Source of the DNA: an uncultured Allobaculum sp.
Lineage (GTDB): Bacteria; Bacillota_I; Bacilli_A; Erysipelotrichales; Erysipelotrichaceae
DNA: 15,021 bases
Direction: 5' to 3'
NCBI GenBank assembly: GCA_910577085.1
Contig: CAJTLE010000072.1
Location: 1 to 15,021 of the forward strand
The translations under genes and the position numbers were made by a program. This document shows positions 7,432 to 14,873 of this stretch, piece by piece. The notes beneath the pieces were generated by a model. It worked only from the letters and a program-made list of their open reading frames with translations, was not told where the DNA came from and made no database searches. The number at the start of each line of letters is the position of its first letter. The stretch's first letter is position 1.

Positions 7432-7477
7432 AAGGCAGCAGGCCAGGATTTGGTTATCCATGGCTTGCTGCCTTTTT
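7432..7477 (+). terminator. Rho-independent terminator of the PadR-HAAS-DUF4097 operon
   Basis: A 14-bp stem (7432-7445 with 7461-7474) contains one G-T wobble. An inner GGAT/ATCC extension (7446-7449 with 7456-7459) and a TTTTT run ending at 7477 complete it. It lies 84 bases past the DUF4097 stop. Confidence 0.9.
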
Positions 7478-7591
7478 GGGCTGAGTCAAAAATATAATCG
7501 TCCGCTCGATAAAACAGGCCGCCAAACGACAGTCTGATCAAGGGAAGTCTGAGCTATAAAACAGTCCCTGATTTATGTTGTCAAAAAGAAC

Positions 7592-9793
7592 TTATTCTGA
7601 TGTTTCTTCTTGATCCATCCGGACAAACTGAAGGGTCTGAGAACTGTCGGTTCCCTGAGGAAGATCAAGCAGCAGACCGCCGTCCATCAAAGCCGCACCC
7701 GTATAGACATTCCCGGTATCGAGCTGCTTATACCAGACATCCCGTTTCAGACCACGCAGCTGGATTCTGGGAAAACGAACATTGGGTTTTTGCTCATAAA
7801 TGACGCTCTGAACCAGAATCTGCAAACCGTCTTTAGAAACAAAGGACCAGGCGGCCAGATCATGATCAAACGGATCACTTAAGCGATAGTAGTCGCCATC
7901 AAAAATCAGCGGCTGCAGGGATTTATAGGTTTGAACCTGCTGACGGATTTCGTCTTTCTGCTCTGAACTTAAAAGGGTCAGATCGAGCTCATAGCCGAAA
8001 GTTCCAGCCATCGCAACGGTTCCCCGGGTCTTTAAAGAAGTCACCCGGCCAGTCTGGTGATTGGGGACGGCTGAGACATGAGATCCAACCGAACTGATGG
8101 GATAGAAGAACGAAGTCCCGTACTGAATCTGGGTACGGCAATGGGCATCGGTATTGTCTGAACACCAGTATTGCGGGAAGTAATACAACATTCCCCCATC
8201 AAACCGGCCGCCTCCTCCTGCACAGCCCTCAAACAGAACTTCCGGAAATTCCATTGTCAATCGGTCAGCCAGTTCATAAACACCAAGCATATAGCGGTGA
8301 GCCAGTTCACCCTGCCGCTGTTCTGGCAGATAGGAGGAGTAAAAATCACTGATCGAACGATTCATATCCCATTTGATGTAGTCAATTTCATTGTCACGAA
8401 TCAGTCTGGCAAAAGTCTGGTACAGATATTCGACCACTTCAGGATTTCCCAGGTCAAGAACCAGCTGATGACGGCTGCGGGAAGGATAGCGGCCGGGAAT
8501 CCAGAGCACCCAGTCTGGATGGGTACGGAAAAGATCCGAGTCTTCGGATACCATTTCTGGCTCAATCCAAAGGCCAAACTGCATCTGGCGGCTATGGATG
8601 GCTTTCGAAAGATCTGCCAGGGGCATCCCGAGCTTTTCTTCGTTAACATGCCAGTCCCCAAGGCTTTCCGTATCTGAATTGCGTTTTCCAAACCAGCCAT
8701 CATCAAGCACAAACAGGTCAATGCCGCATTCTTTTGCACTGTCGGCGATTTCAATCAGCTTCTGACCATTGAAATCAAAATACGTAGCTTCCCAGTTGTT
8801 GATCAGCACCGGGCGGGGGCGGTGGACAAATGTCGAACGAATAACATGCTCCCGGAACAGATCATGGAACTGGTGGGAAAGTTTTTCCAATCCCTGCCCA
8901 GAGTAAGACAACAGAGCCTCAGGAGAATGGAAAATGGCCTGTGGTTTCAGTTTCCAGCGAAAGGTCGATTCTTCCAGACCCATGACCAGGCGGATCTGCT
9001 CAAGCTGATCTTTCTGGACTTCAACCTGATAGCACCCCGAATACAAAAGACAGGCTCCATAGCAGGATCCATGACTTTCGTCAGTATGGGGAGCGGCCAG
9101 AATTACAGCGGGATTATGCTGGTGTGAGCTATTGCCGCGTCGAGATTCAAAACGGAAGGTTCCAAAGCCTAAAGGCAGTCTTTCCTTGAGCCGTTCCATT
9201 GCATGCCGGCCATGAAAATGAATGACCTCCAGATCGCCGTCGGGCAGATCCAGACACAGCGAGCTGACTTTGTCCAGACTCAGAATATGGTCAGTCCGGT
9301 TTTCAATATCAACTGAGCGGGCAATGACGTTTTCCTTTTCGAATGCACTGTAATACAGATGGACGAAAATGGGATAAAGGGCGTCTTTTAAGGTGATTTT
9401 GAGGGTTGGCGTCTGATAGGAACGATCAAAGGAAGCCGGTAGATGATCAATGCCCGGTTTGTGGTCCAGCACTTCATATCCGGCATACCGCAGATCGAGT
9501 GCACTGGATCCATCGGGGTGAACAATGCGCAGGGCGGGGGTGCGATAGTCGGTCATGCCGCCTTCGGCATACTCAAGTGGGTGATCGTTGAGCGAATAGT
9601 CACGACGAGTTCCAGTATCAGCCAGATTTCCGGAAAAGGAAATTTCGGGGTACTGGTTGAGATAACTCATGTTCATTCCGGTTTTGGGCCCATACCAGAG
9701 ATGATTGAGAATTCCGTATTCGTCTACCTGCATCTGGTAGAGCGTATCCTGAGTGGAAAGGGAAAAGAGATTTCCGTCAATTGAAATAGCCAT
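7592..9793 (-). CDS. aga: Alpha-galactosidase, glycoside hydrolase family 36
   Basis: A cytoplasmic retaining alpha-galactosidase of 733 aa, the normal size for bacterial GH36. It releases galactose from alpha-galactosides such as melibiose and raffinose. It has an N-terminal beta-supersandwich domain, then a catalytic barrel with LDDGWFGKR (363-371), WIEPEMVSEDSDL (409-421), the nucleophile D476 in YIKWDMNR, FEGCAGGGGRFD (521-532) and the acid/base D546 in CSDNTDA. A C-terminal beta domain follows. No signal peptide is present. An upstream in-frame TTG at 9826 was rejected because AAAAGGAG (complement of 9802-9809) sits 8 nt before the ATG at 9793. It lies downstream of the AraC gene on the same strand but has its own promoter. 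The divergent sugar importer probably supplies its substrate. Confidence 0.95.
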   Translation of the reverse strand: MAISIDGNLFSLSTQDTLYQMQVDEYGILNHLWYGPKTGMNMSYLNQYPEISFSGNLADTGTRRDYSLNDHPLEYAEGGMTDYRTPALRIVHPDGSSALDLRYAGYEVLDHKPGIDHLPASFDRSYQTPTLKITLKDALYPIFVHLYYSAFEKENVIARSVDIENRTDHILSLDKVSSLCLDLPDGDLEVIHFHGRHAMERLKERLPLGFGTFRFESRRGNSSHQHNPAVILAAPHTDESHGSCYGACLLYSGCYQVEVQKDQLEQIRLVMGLEESTFRWKLKPQAIFHSPEALLSYSGQGLEKLSHQFHDLFREHVIRSTFVHRPRPVLINNWEATYFDFNGQKLIEIADSAKECGIDLFVLDDGWFGKRNSDTESLGDWHVNEEKLGMPLADLSKAIHSRQMQFGLWIEPEMVSEDSDLFRTHPDWVLWIPGRYPSRSRHQLVLDLGNPEVVEYLYQTFARLIRDNEIDYIKWDMNRSISDFYSSYLPEQRQGELAHRYMLGVYELADRLTMEFPEVLFEGCAGGGGRFDGGMLYYFPQYWCSDNTDAHCRTQIQYGTSFFYPISSVGSHVSAVPNHQTGRVTSLKTRGTVAMAGTFGYELDLTLLSSEQKDEIRQQVQTYKSLQPLIFDGDYYRLSDPFDHDLAAWSFVSKDGLQILVQSVIYEQKPNVRFPRIQLRGLKRDVWYKQLDTGNVYTGAALMDGGLLLDLPQGTDSSQTLQFVRMDQEETSE

Positions 9794-9832
9794 ACATGTG
9801 TCTCCTTTTGTCAGCTCTTTTTTCAAGCCAAA

Positions 9833-9861
9833 GGTTTACACAAAAATTTTTTTTCTGTCAA
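9833..9861 (-). promoter_or_regulatory. Candidate promoter of the alpha-galactosidase gene
   Basis: On the minus strand a perfect -35 TTGACA (complement of 9856-9861) is followed after exactly 17 nt by TAAACC (complement of 9833-9838). That is a poor -10, matching three of six positions. A strong -35 with a weak -10 fits an activator-dependent promoter, which suits AraC control. Confidence 0.5.
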
Positions 9862-9893
9862 CGAGACCAGAGTACGCACCAGACAAAGAAAAG

Positions 9894-9952
9894 CCCCTTC
9901 TGAAAATCAATTCTGGTCTAGATTCAGCCAGAATTGAAAATTTCAGAAGGGG
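9894..9952 (-). terminator. Long hairpin, probable terminator of the AraC gene
   Basis: CCCCTTCTGAAA (9894-9905) pairs with 9941-9952 (12 bp), and TCAATTCTGG (9907-9916) with CCAGAATTGA (9928-9937) (10 bp). The two helices are separated by a 1x3 internal loop. On the minus strand it ends GGGG-CTTTTCTTTG, a broken T tract. On the plus strand it is followed by TAAAATTTTTTT. It is about 190 bases beyond the regulator stop and 33 bases upstream of the alpha-galactosidase -35. Confidence 0.65.
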
Positions 9953-10142
9953 TAAAATTTTTTTGAAAAATTGTGTTGCACCGGTCAAAATTCACTGAAA
10001 ATCGAGTAAATAATCGGTAAAACAATGCGGGTGCCATTCAAAATCCGGATTTGAAGTCAAAAGGTCCCAAAAAAATCTGGCGGCTGCTGGTCAAAAAGAG
10101 CATTGACCTGCATTTCTCAGTTTCCTAACTTGTGGATTTCCA
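9953..10142. other. AraC 3' flank with short repeats, no gene
   Basis: No coding potential was seen. The stretch holds three plus-strand GTCAAAA motifs, at 9984-9990, 10056-10062 and 10090-10096. A perfect 12-bp palindrome AAATCCGGATTT is at 10041-10052. A 6-bp inverted repeat GGTCAA/TTGACC is formed by 10089-10094 with 10103-10108. Confidence 0.5.
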
Positions 10143-11039
10143 TTACATTTTGACGACCATCTGCACTGGATGAAGGCGGTTCTGGTTGCGCCACGTTGAG
10201 GGCGTGGTGTTATAGGCCTGCTTAAAAGCCCTGGAAAAATGCATCTGGTTTTCATAACCGACCTTCAGTGCAATCTCGCTGATTTTCAGATCAGTTGTTC
10301 GCAGCAGTGCGGCTGCCTTACTCATACGATAAGCCATCAGAAATTTCTGCGGCGGCTGGCGCATGATCCGTTTGAAGATCTTGGTCAGATAGCTGCGGCT
10401 GACCCCCAGTGAAGCCGCAATATCTTCGATGGAGATGTTGCGGGTATAGTTGTTTTCGATGAAGGCGATGGTCTCCCGGACGTAATAATCCGCCAGGGAG
10501 TTGCTTTCCACCAGATCCGGAATCCGGGCTGATTGAATGAAGGCCTCCAGAAACAGATACAGATGACCACAGATCAGGTAGGGTGAGCTTTTGGCATGTT
10601 CCAGCAGAAACTGCATTTCGTTGACCATGATGTCCCGCTGGTTGTTATCGATGCTTTCGTAAATGGGATAAGCCGGCCGCATCGTTGTCTGTTCCAGAGC
10701 TGGTGTGACTTTCAGACCGTCAAACTCCAGCCAGATGTATTCCCAGGGATCTTCACCATCCGCATAGTAGGTGGTCAGGGTATCCGGATATAACAAAAAT
10801 CCCTGACCAGCCTGAAGAGAATAGGTTTGATTGACGCCCGAGGCATCCGGACTGATCAGGAAACCTTTTCCTTTGAGGATGTAATGAAGCAGATAGTGTC
10901 TTCGCACAGCAGGGCCAAACAGATGACCGGGCTGGCATTTTTCCCGCCCACACTGATAGACGGTCAGATCGACGGAATTGAAGTTTTCAAAAATTGTAAA
11001 TGTGACATTTTCTTTTCGGTTGCCCTCTACAACATTCAC
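10143..11039 (-). CDS. AraC family transcriptional regulator (MsmR/RafR-like)
   Basis: A sugar-responsive regulator of about 298 aa. An N-terminal cupin-type sensing domain (about residues 20-115) has the pattern CQPGHLFGPAVRRHYLLHYILKGKG, seen in regulators of alpha-galactoside and multiple-sugar operons. The C-terminal AraC domain has two helix-turn-helix units, the first at about 205-226 (ISIEDIAASLGVSRSYLTKIFK) and the second at about 255-277 (KISEIALKVGYENQMHFSRAFK). An ATG at 11045 directly abuts its GGAGG (1-nt gap). The GTG two codons later, at 11039, has 7 nt spacing, so I chose it. Residue numbers here count from the ATG. It lies between the alpha-galactosidase and the divergent importer and very likely controls both. 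The ligand is inferred from context. Confidence 0.9.
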   Translation of the reverse strand: MNVVEGNRKENVTFTIFENFNSVDLTVYQCGREKCQPGHLFGPAVRRHYLLHYILKGKGFLISPDASGVNQTYSLQAGQGFLLYPDTLTTYYADGEDPWEYIWLEFDGLKVTPALEQTTMRPAYPIYESIDNNQRDIMVNEMQFLLEHAKSSPYLICGHLYLFLEAFIQSARIPDLVESNSLADYYVRETIAFIENNYTRNISIEDIAASLGVSRSYLTKIFKRIMRQPPQKFLMAYRMSKAAALLRTTDLKISEIALKVGYENQMHFSRAFKQAYNTTPSTWRNQNRLHPVQMVVKM

Positions 11040-11510
11040 AATCATTCCTCCTTTGGCTTAAGTTCCTGGACGCTTTTTTCCATCCAGCGTTTTTCTTTTT
11101 CGACGTTTTCAGATTTCAGGTTTCCAAATCCCCTTTTTCTTTTTCGAGTATCGGCAGAATCCATCCAATTTCACTTTGCCAAAAAAGCGCTTCATTAGAA
11201 TGAAGAGATTTTGTACCTGTTAAGAGAATTGGGAATCATTTTTGAATGAATCTGAGTATCCTTTGGTTCAGATTCTGTCTTTTCTTTTGACTGCCTGAAA
11301 AAGTTCAGGCAGTCAGTGTCCATAAAACGATTTCTTTTTCTGATTAGGAAAACCCTTTCAACAAAAATATACCCAAATGGCGCCTGTTTTGACAAAAATA
11401 AACGAAAGTCACGATATTGGCATAAAAATGGCTGTTTTATTTCATTTTCCAGCCCTTATGGGGAATGGTACGATTTGGCCATCAAGAGAGAAACGAAAGG
11501 AGAACTCAAC
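11040..11510. promoter_or_regulatory. Divergent control region between AraC gene and importer operon
   Basis: About 470 bases without a gene. It holds three inverted repeats: CTTCATT-ag-AATGAAG (11190-11205), GAATCTGA-N12-TCAGATTC (11248-11275) and a perfect 12-bp hairpin TGACTGCCTGAA-aaag-TTCAGGCAGTCA (11288-11315). None is followed by a T tract on either strand, so operators or mRNA folds fit better than terminators. The importer promoter candidate is at 11389-11418. I could not place a convincing promoter for the regulator. Confidence 0.5.
11389..11418 (+). promoter_or_regulatory. Candidate promoter of the sugar importer operon
   Basis: A perfect -35 TTGACA (11389-11394) is followed after 18 nt by GATATT (11413-11418), a four-of-six match to the -10. 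It sits about 90 bases upstream of the binding-protein start. The suboptimal spacing and -10 suggest dependence on an activator. Confidence 0.5.
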
Positions 11511-12797
11511 ATGAAGCTGAAAAATGCCTGGCTTGCTGCCATCGGTACAGCAGTTTGTTTAACCATGGGCGGCTGTTCAGATTCTTCTCAGAGCGGTAAA
11601 CGCGAAATTGAAATTCTGAACTACAAACCGGAAGCGATTGATACGATGCAGAAAATTGAAGATCGCTTTAACGAGACTCACGATGACATTCATCTGACCA
11701 TCTCATCACCTAACCAGGCCATGACCATTCTCAAAACCAGACTGATCCGGGAGGATGCCCCGGACATTGTCGGAATTGGAGGAGACATCAATTACTCCAA
11801 CTTCTTGGATGCCGATCTGTTTGAAGACATTTCGGATGTCGAAGCTGTTTCGCAGGCCAAAGAGGGTTACATGGACATTGAAAAATCCCTTGAGCTGGTG
11901 GAAAAAGAGGGAACCTATGCCCTGCCATTTGCGGCCAATGCGGCGGGTATTCTCTACAACGTTGACATGTTCGAAGAACATGGCTGGCAGATTCCTGAAA
12001 CATGGGATGAATTCATTGCCCTTTGCAAGACGATCCAGAGTGAAGGTATTACCCCGTTGTACTTCGGATTCAAAGACACCTGGACCACCCTGGCCCCATG
12101 GAATGCACTGGCCGTTGAAAATGCTGAAGCCGATGTCTGCACGCAGGTCAGCGAGGGAAATACCACCTTCGAAGCTGAATACAAAGAGGTGGCAGACAAG
12201 ATGAAAGAAATGCTGGAGTATTGCGAACCGAACCCATTTGCCTACTCTTACAACGATGCAGCCATCGCTTTTGCAAATGGTCAGGCGGCTATGTGGCCGA
12301 TTGGAAGTTATGCCATTCCGCAGATTCACTCCAACAATCCAGATCTGAACATTGGATCGATGGTTTTCCCTGGAACCGACAATGCCGATGACCGAATCCT
12401 GAACTCTGGCGTGGACCTGCAGTTTTCGATCATGAAAGACTGCCCGGATAAAGAAGCAGCCAAAGAAGTGATGAACTTCCTGTATTCGGATGAAATTCTG
12501 GATCTGTACCTGGAAGAGCAGGGAGGTGTTTCTGCAAAAAAAGGTGACTTTGAAACTCCAGAAAATCTGAATGGCATGAGAGAGTTTATCGAAAGCGGCA
12601 ATGTTGCTGACTTCCATGACCACCACTATCCAAGTGAAATGGCAGTCGATGCTCTGATTCAGACCTATCTGCTCGATGATTCGGATCAGGCCGCAACAAC
12701 CTTCCTGCAGAAATTTGATAAAGACTGGCAGCGGTATAACCGTGAACTGATCCGCCGCCTGAAAGAAGAAAACGCTGGAAATGAGTCCGGCAGTTGA
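11511..12797 (+). CDS. ABC transporter sugar-binding lipoprotein (CUT1, MsmE/RafE-like)
   Basis: An extracellular solute-binding protein of 428 aa (SBP family 1) that captures an oligosaccharide, probably an alpha-galactoside, for the two permeases downstream. Residues 1-21 are a signal peptide, with lipobox MGGC and lipidated cysteine C22. Recognisable SBP features are EILNYKPEAIDTMQKIEDRFNETHDDI (34-60), APDIVGIGGDINYSNFLDADLFEDI (83-107), TYALPFAANAAGILYNVDMFEEHGWQIPETWDEF (135-168) and the AAMWPIGSYAIPQI region. The frame is open back to 11316, but AAAGGAG at 11496-11502 and the signal peptide fix the start at ATG 11511. It is the first gene of the importer operon, and its stop lies 7 bases before the next start. 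Confidence 0.94.
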   Translation: MKLKNAWLAAIGTAVCLTMGGCSDSSQSGKREIEILNYKPEAIDTMQKIEDRFNETHDDIHLTISSPNQAMTILKTRLIREDAPDIVGIGGDINYSNFLDADLFEDISDVEAVSQAKEGYMDIEKSLELVEKEGTYALPFAANAAGILYNVDMFEEHGWQIPETWDEFIALCKTIQSEGITPLYFGFKDTWTTLAPWNALAVENAEADVCTQVSEGNTTFEAEYKEVADKMKEMLEYCEPNPFAYSYNDAAIAFANGQAAMWPIGSYAIPQIHSNNPDLNIGSMVFPGTDNADDRILNSGVDLQFSIMKDCPDKEAAKEVMNFLYSDEILDLYLEEQGGVSAKKGDFETPENLNGMREFIESGNVADFHDHHYPSEMAVDALIQTYLLDDSDQAATTFLQKFDKDWQRYNRELIRRLKEENAGNESGS

Positions 12798-12804
12798 GGA
12801 AATT

Positions 12805-13683
12805 ATGAAAAAGAAAAAACTCTCGAGAAAGGAAAAGACGTATATCGCAATTCTGGTGCCCATCGTCCTGCTGTTTTTCCTGTTTAACACATGGCCGATG
12901 CTCAATGGTTTCTTCTATTCCTTCACCAACTACAAAGGCTATGGCACCTATCAGACGGTCGGTCTGCAAAACTACATTGACCTGTTCCAGGATGAACGGG
13001 TATTGCACAGTTATCTGTTTACGTTCAAGTACGCGATTTGTGGAACAATCCTGGTCAATGTAATCTCTCTGATCATGGCTCTCGGCCTGAATTCCCGAAT
13101 CCGCTTTAAATCTGCTCTGCGTGGAGCTTACTTTGTTCCAAATATTCTGGGCGGACTGATTATTGGTTATATTTTCAGCTTCATCTTTACCTACATCCTT
13201 CCAGCCCTGGGTGAGATGTGGAATATCGGCTGGCTGAAAAATTCGATTCTGTCTTCTCCAACCTACGCCTGGATCGGTGTTCTGATTGTCGGTGTATGGC
13301 AGGCGGTTGCCATGACGACGATTATTTATATCTCTGGTCTGCAGACAGTTCCAGAAGATGTGTATGAAGCAAGCCGCGTGGATGGGGCTGGCAAATGGAC
13401 TGAGTTTTTCAAGGTGACACTGCCTTTGATCATTCCGTTTGTTTCCATCAACCTGATTCTGACCACCAAAAACTTCATGATGGTTTTCGACCAGATCATG
13501 TCCTTAACCAGCGGCGGTCCGGCACAGTCGACAGAATCGATTTCCTTTTTGATCTACAAAAACGGCCTGGATGGCGGACAGTTTGGCTTCCAGTGCGCGA
13601 ATGCCGTTATCTTCTTTATCGTAATTGTGCTGTTCTCTGTCGTTCAGCAGCAGATCACAAGTAAAAAGGAGGAACAGCTCTAA
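12805..13683 (+). CDS. ABC sugar transporter permease (MsmF/RafF-like)
   Basis: A six-TM permease of 292 aa for carbohydrate import (CUT1, MalF/UgpA type). The first helix is at about 13-33, followed by WPMLNGFFYSFTNYKG and GLQNYIDLFQD. The EAA loop that docks the ATPase is at about 188-207 (EASRVDGAGKWTEFFKVTLP), followed by TSGGPAQSTESISFLIYKNG (235-254). An in-frame ATG at 12781 would overlap the binding-protein gene and has no good ribosome site. ATG 12805 follows TGAGGA at 12795-12800 and gives a standard N-terminus. Its stop TAA overlaps the next ATG by one base (TAATG). Confidence 0.94.
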   Translation: MKKKKLSRKEKTYIAILVPIVLLFFLFNTWPMLNGFFYSFTNYKGYGTYQTVGLQNYIDLFQDERVLHSYLFTFKYAICGTILVNVISLIMALGLNSRIRFKSALRGAYFVPNILGGLIIGYIFSFIFTYILPALGEMWNIGWLKNSILSSPTYAWIGVLIVGVWQAVAMTTIIYISGLQTVPEDVYEASRVDGAGKWTEFFKVTLPLIIPFVSINLILTTKNFMMVFDQIMSLTSGGPAQSTESISFLIYKNGLDGGQFGFQCANAVIFFIVIVLFSVVQQQITSKKEEQL

Positions 13684-14561
13684 TGAAACTTTTCTCTAAA
13701 AAAGATAAACCGGCCAAAGAATTCAAAGAACATAAGAAAACCAACTGGGTGCTGACAATTGTTCTGATTCTTGGGACTCTGACTGTTTTCTTCCCGTTGT
13801 ATATGACACTGGTCATCGCCTTCAAACTGCCCAGTGAAATGACCAATGACGTAGCCGGTGCGCTGGCTTTACCAAAAACCTGGAGCTTTGCCAACTTTAC
13901 GGAAGCCATGCGGGTCACTGATTTCTGGAACTCGCTTGGAAACTCGCTGCTCATCACTCTGACAACCATTGCCTTAAGTCTGGTGGTTTACTCGCTGGCC
14001 GGCTATGTACTGGGTCGGACGATGCAGAAATACAAAGCAAGCAAGTTCATCTATCTGTACCTGATTTCTGGTATGTTTGTTCCATTCGCCATTCTGATGA
14101 TGCCGCTGGTTAAAGAAACAGCGCAGATGCATCTGGGCAACCAGCTTGGCGTTATCCTGCTTTATCTGGTGTTCTACATGCCAATGAATACGATGCTGTA
14201 TGCGGGTTATATGAAAAACATTCCGGTTGCTCTGGAAGAAGCCTGTGAAGTCGATGGTGCGAACACCTGGCAGACTTTCTGGCGAGTCATTTTCCCGATG
14301 ATGAAACCGATGCATGCGACGGTTGCAATTCTGACCGCGTTAGGAACCTGGAACGATGTAATGACCCCATTGGTAATCATGTCCGGTACTGGCATCAACA
14401 CCCTGCCAATTGCACAGCTCAACTTTCAGACCGCATTTGGAACCAACTATAACCTTGCTTTTGCTTCCTATACCATGTCCCTGATTCCGATTCTGTTATT
14501 CTATATCATCTGTCAGAAACAGATTCTCAGCGGCGTAGCCAATGGAGCAGTCAAAGGATAA
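13683..14561 (+). CDS. ABC sugar transporter permease (MsmG/RafG-like)
   Basis: The second six-TM permease of the importer, 292 aa (CUT1, MalG/UgpE type). A basic cytoplasmic N-terminus (1-20) precedes TM1 at about 22-45. The region FTEAMRVTDFWNSLGNSLLIT (72-92) and the EAA loop EEACEVDGANTWQTFWRVIFP (185-205) are typical, as is the C-terminal Q-x-x-x-x-G-x-x-x-GAVKG ending. AAAGGAGG at 13665-13672 lies 10 nt upstream. It pairs with the preceding permease to form the channel. No ATPase gene follows, so a shared MsmK/UgpC-type ATPase from elsewhere probably energises it. Confidence 0.94.
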   Translation: MKLFSKKDKPAKEFKEHKKTNWVLTIVLILGTLTVFFPLYMTLVIAFKLPSEMTNDVAGALALPKTWSFANFTEAMRVTDFWNSLGNSLLITLTTIALSLVVYSLAGYVLGRTMQKYKASKFIYLYLISGMFVPFAILMMPLVKETAQMHLGNQLGVILLYLVFYMPMNTMLYAGYMKNIPVALEEACEVDGANTWQTFWRVIFPMMKPMHATVAILTALGTWNDVMTPLVIMSGTGINTLPIAQLNFQTAFGTNYNLAFASYTMSLIPILLFYIICQKQILSGVANGAVKG

Positions 14562-14689
14562 TCTTTTCGTATTCTTTCGAAGTCTGATTTGCATGCAGCT
14601 GAGTCAAAACAGCTTTGAGCATAAGACGATCAACAGACATCGATGATCAGAAAAATTAGCGGTTTCTGATGGTTGAAGTTTTTCCCCTG
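14562..14689 (+). other. 3' flank of importer operon, no gene, one hairpin
   Basis: There is no coding potential and no terminator immediately after the permease stop. An 8-bp hairpin ATCAGAAA (14646-14653) with TTTCTGAT (14663-14670) is followed nine bases later by only TTTTT, a poor terminator at best. Importer mRNA may therefore continue into the hairpin series downstream. Confidence 0.45.
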
Positions 14690-14873
14690 TATAGATCTCT
14701 ATATAACTCTCTCTGTATCTCTGAGCAGACTCTCTGCTCCAGAGGGGGAGTGGTCCGGATTGGGGTTTGGATCACTTCCTGTTTCGCATTTAACTGTCTG
14801 CTCTCCTCCTGCTTTCGAGCAGACAGATCGCATTTCTCGCCAGAAAGCCTCGCCAGCTTTCTGGCTTTTTTTT
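14690..14873 (+). ncRNA. Candidate structured RNA: four consecutive hairpins ending in a terminator
   Basis: Three hairpins precede the terminator. Hairpin A (14719-14744) is an 11-bp stem with one bulge. Hairpin B pairs 14745-14756 with 14769-14780, 12 bp including three G-T pairs, and abuts A. Hairpin C pairs CTGTCTGCTC (14794-14803) with GAGCAGACAG (14817-14826), a perfect 10 bp. Its 13-nt loop shows CCTCCT (14805-14810), complementary to Shine-Dalgarno sequences. A and C share GAGCAGAC/TCTGCTC arms, so they could pair with each other instead. A symmetric TATAGA-tc-TCTATA (14690-14703) lies just upstream and could hold a -10, but no good -35 was found. It could be an independent sRNA, the importer 3' UTR or the leader of a gene beyond the window. 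No known RNA family was recognised. Confidence 0.45.
14839..14873 (+). terminator. Strong Rho-independent terminator
   Basis: A perfect 10-bp stem GCCAGAAAGC (14839-14848) with GCTTTCTGGC (14856-14865), a 7-nt loop and eight T (14866-14873). It ends either the importer mRNA, with a 3' UTR near 300 nt, or a separate RNA. Confidence 0.9.

Noticed and set aside
11060..11100. Possible hairpin/terminator ACGCT...AGCGT followed by T-rich sequence
   Set aside because: The stem is only 5 bp with a 12-nt loop, lies just upstream of the AraC start on the opposite strand, and has no transcript to terminate.
11181..11196. CcpA catabolite-repression (cre)-like sequence AAAAAAGCGCTTCATT
   Set aside because: The central AAAGCGCTT matches, but the flanking TG/CA positions do not fit the consensus in either orientation (on the other strand the TG is one base too close to CG).
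11706..12905. 399-codon minus-strand open frame antisense to the binding-protein gene
   Set aside because: It is fully covered by a clear CUT1 binding-protein and permease coding region. The antisense product shows no recognisable domain and no ribosome site was identified, so it is a shadow of the sense gene.
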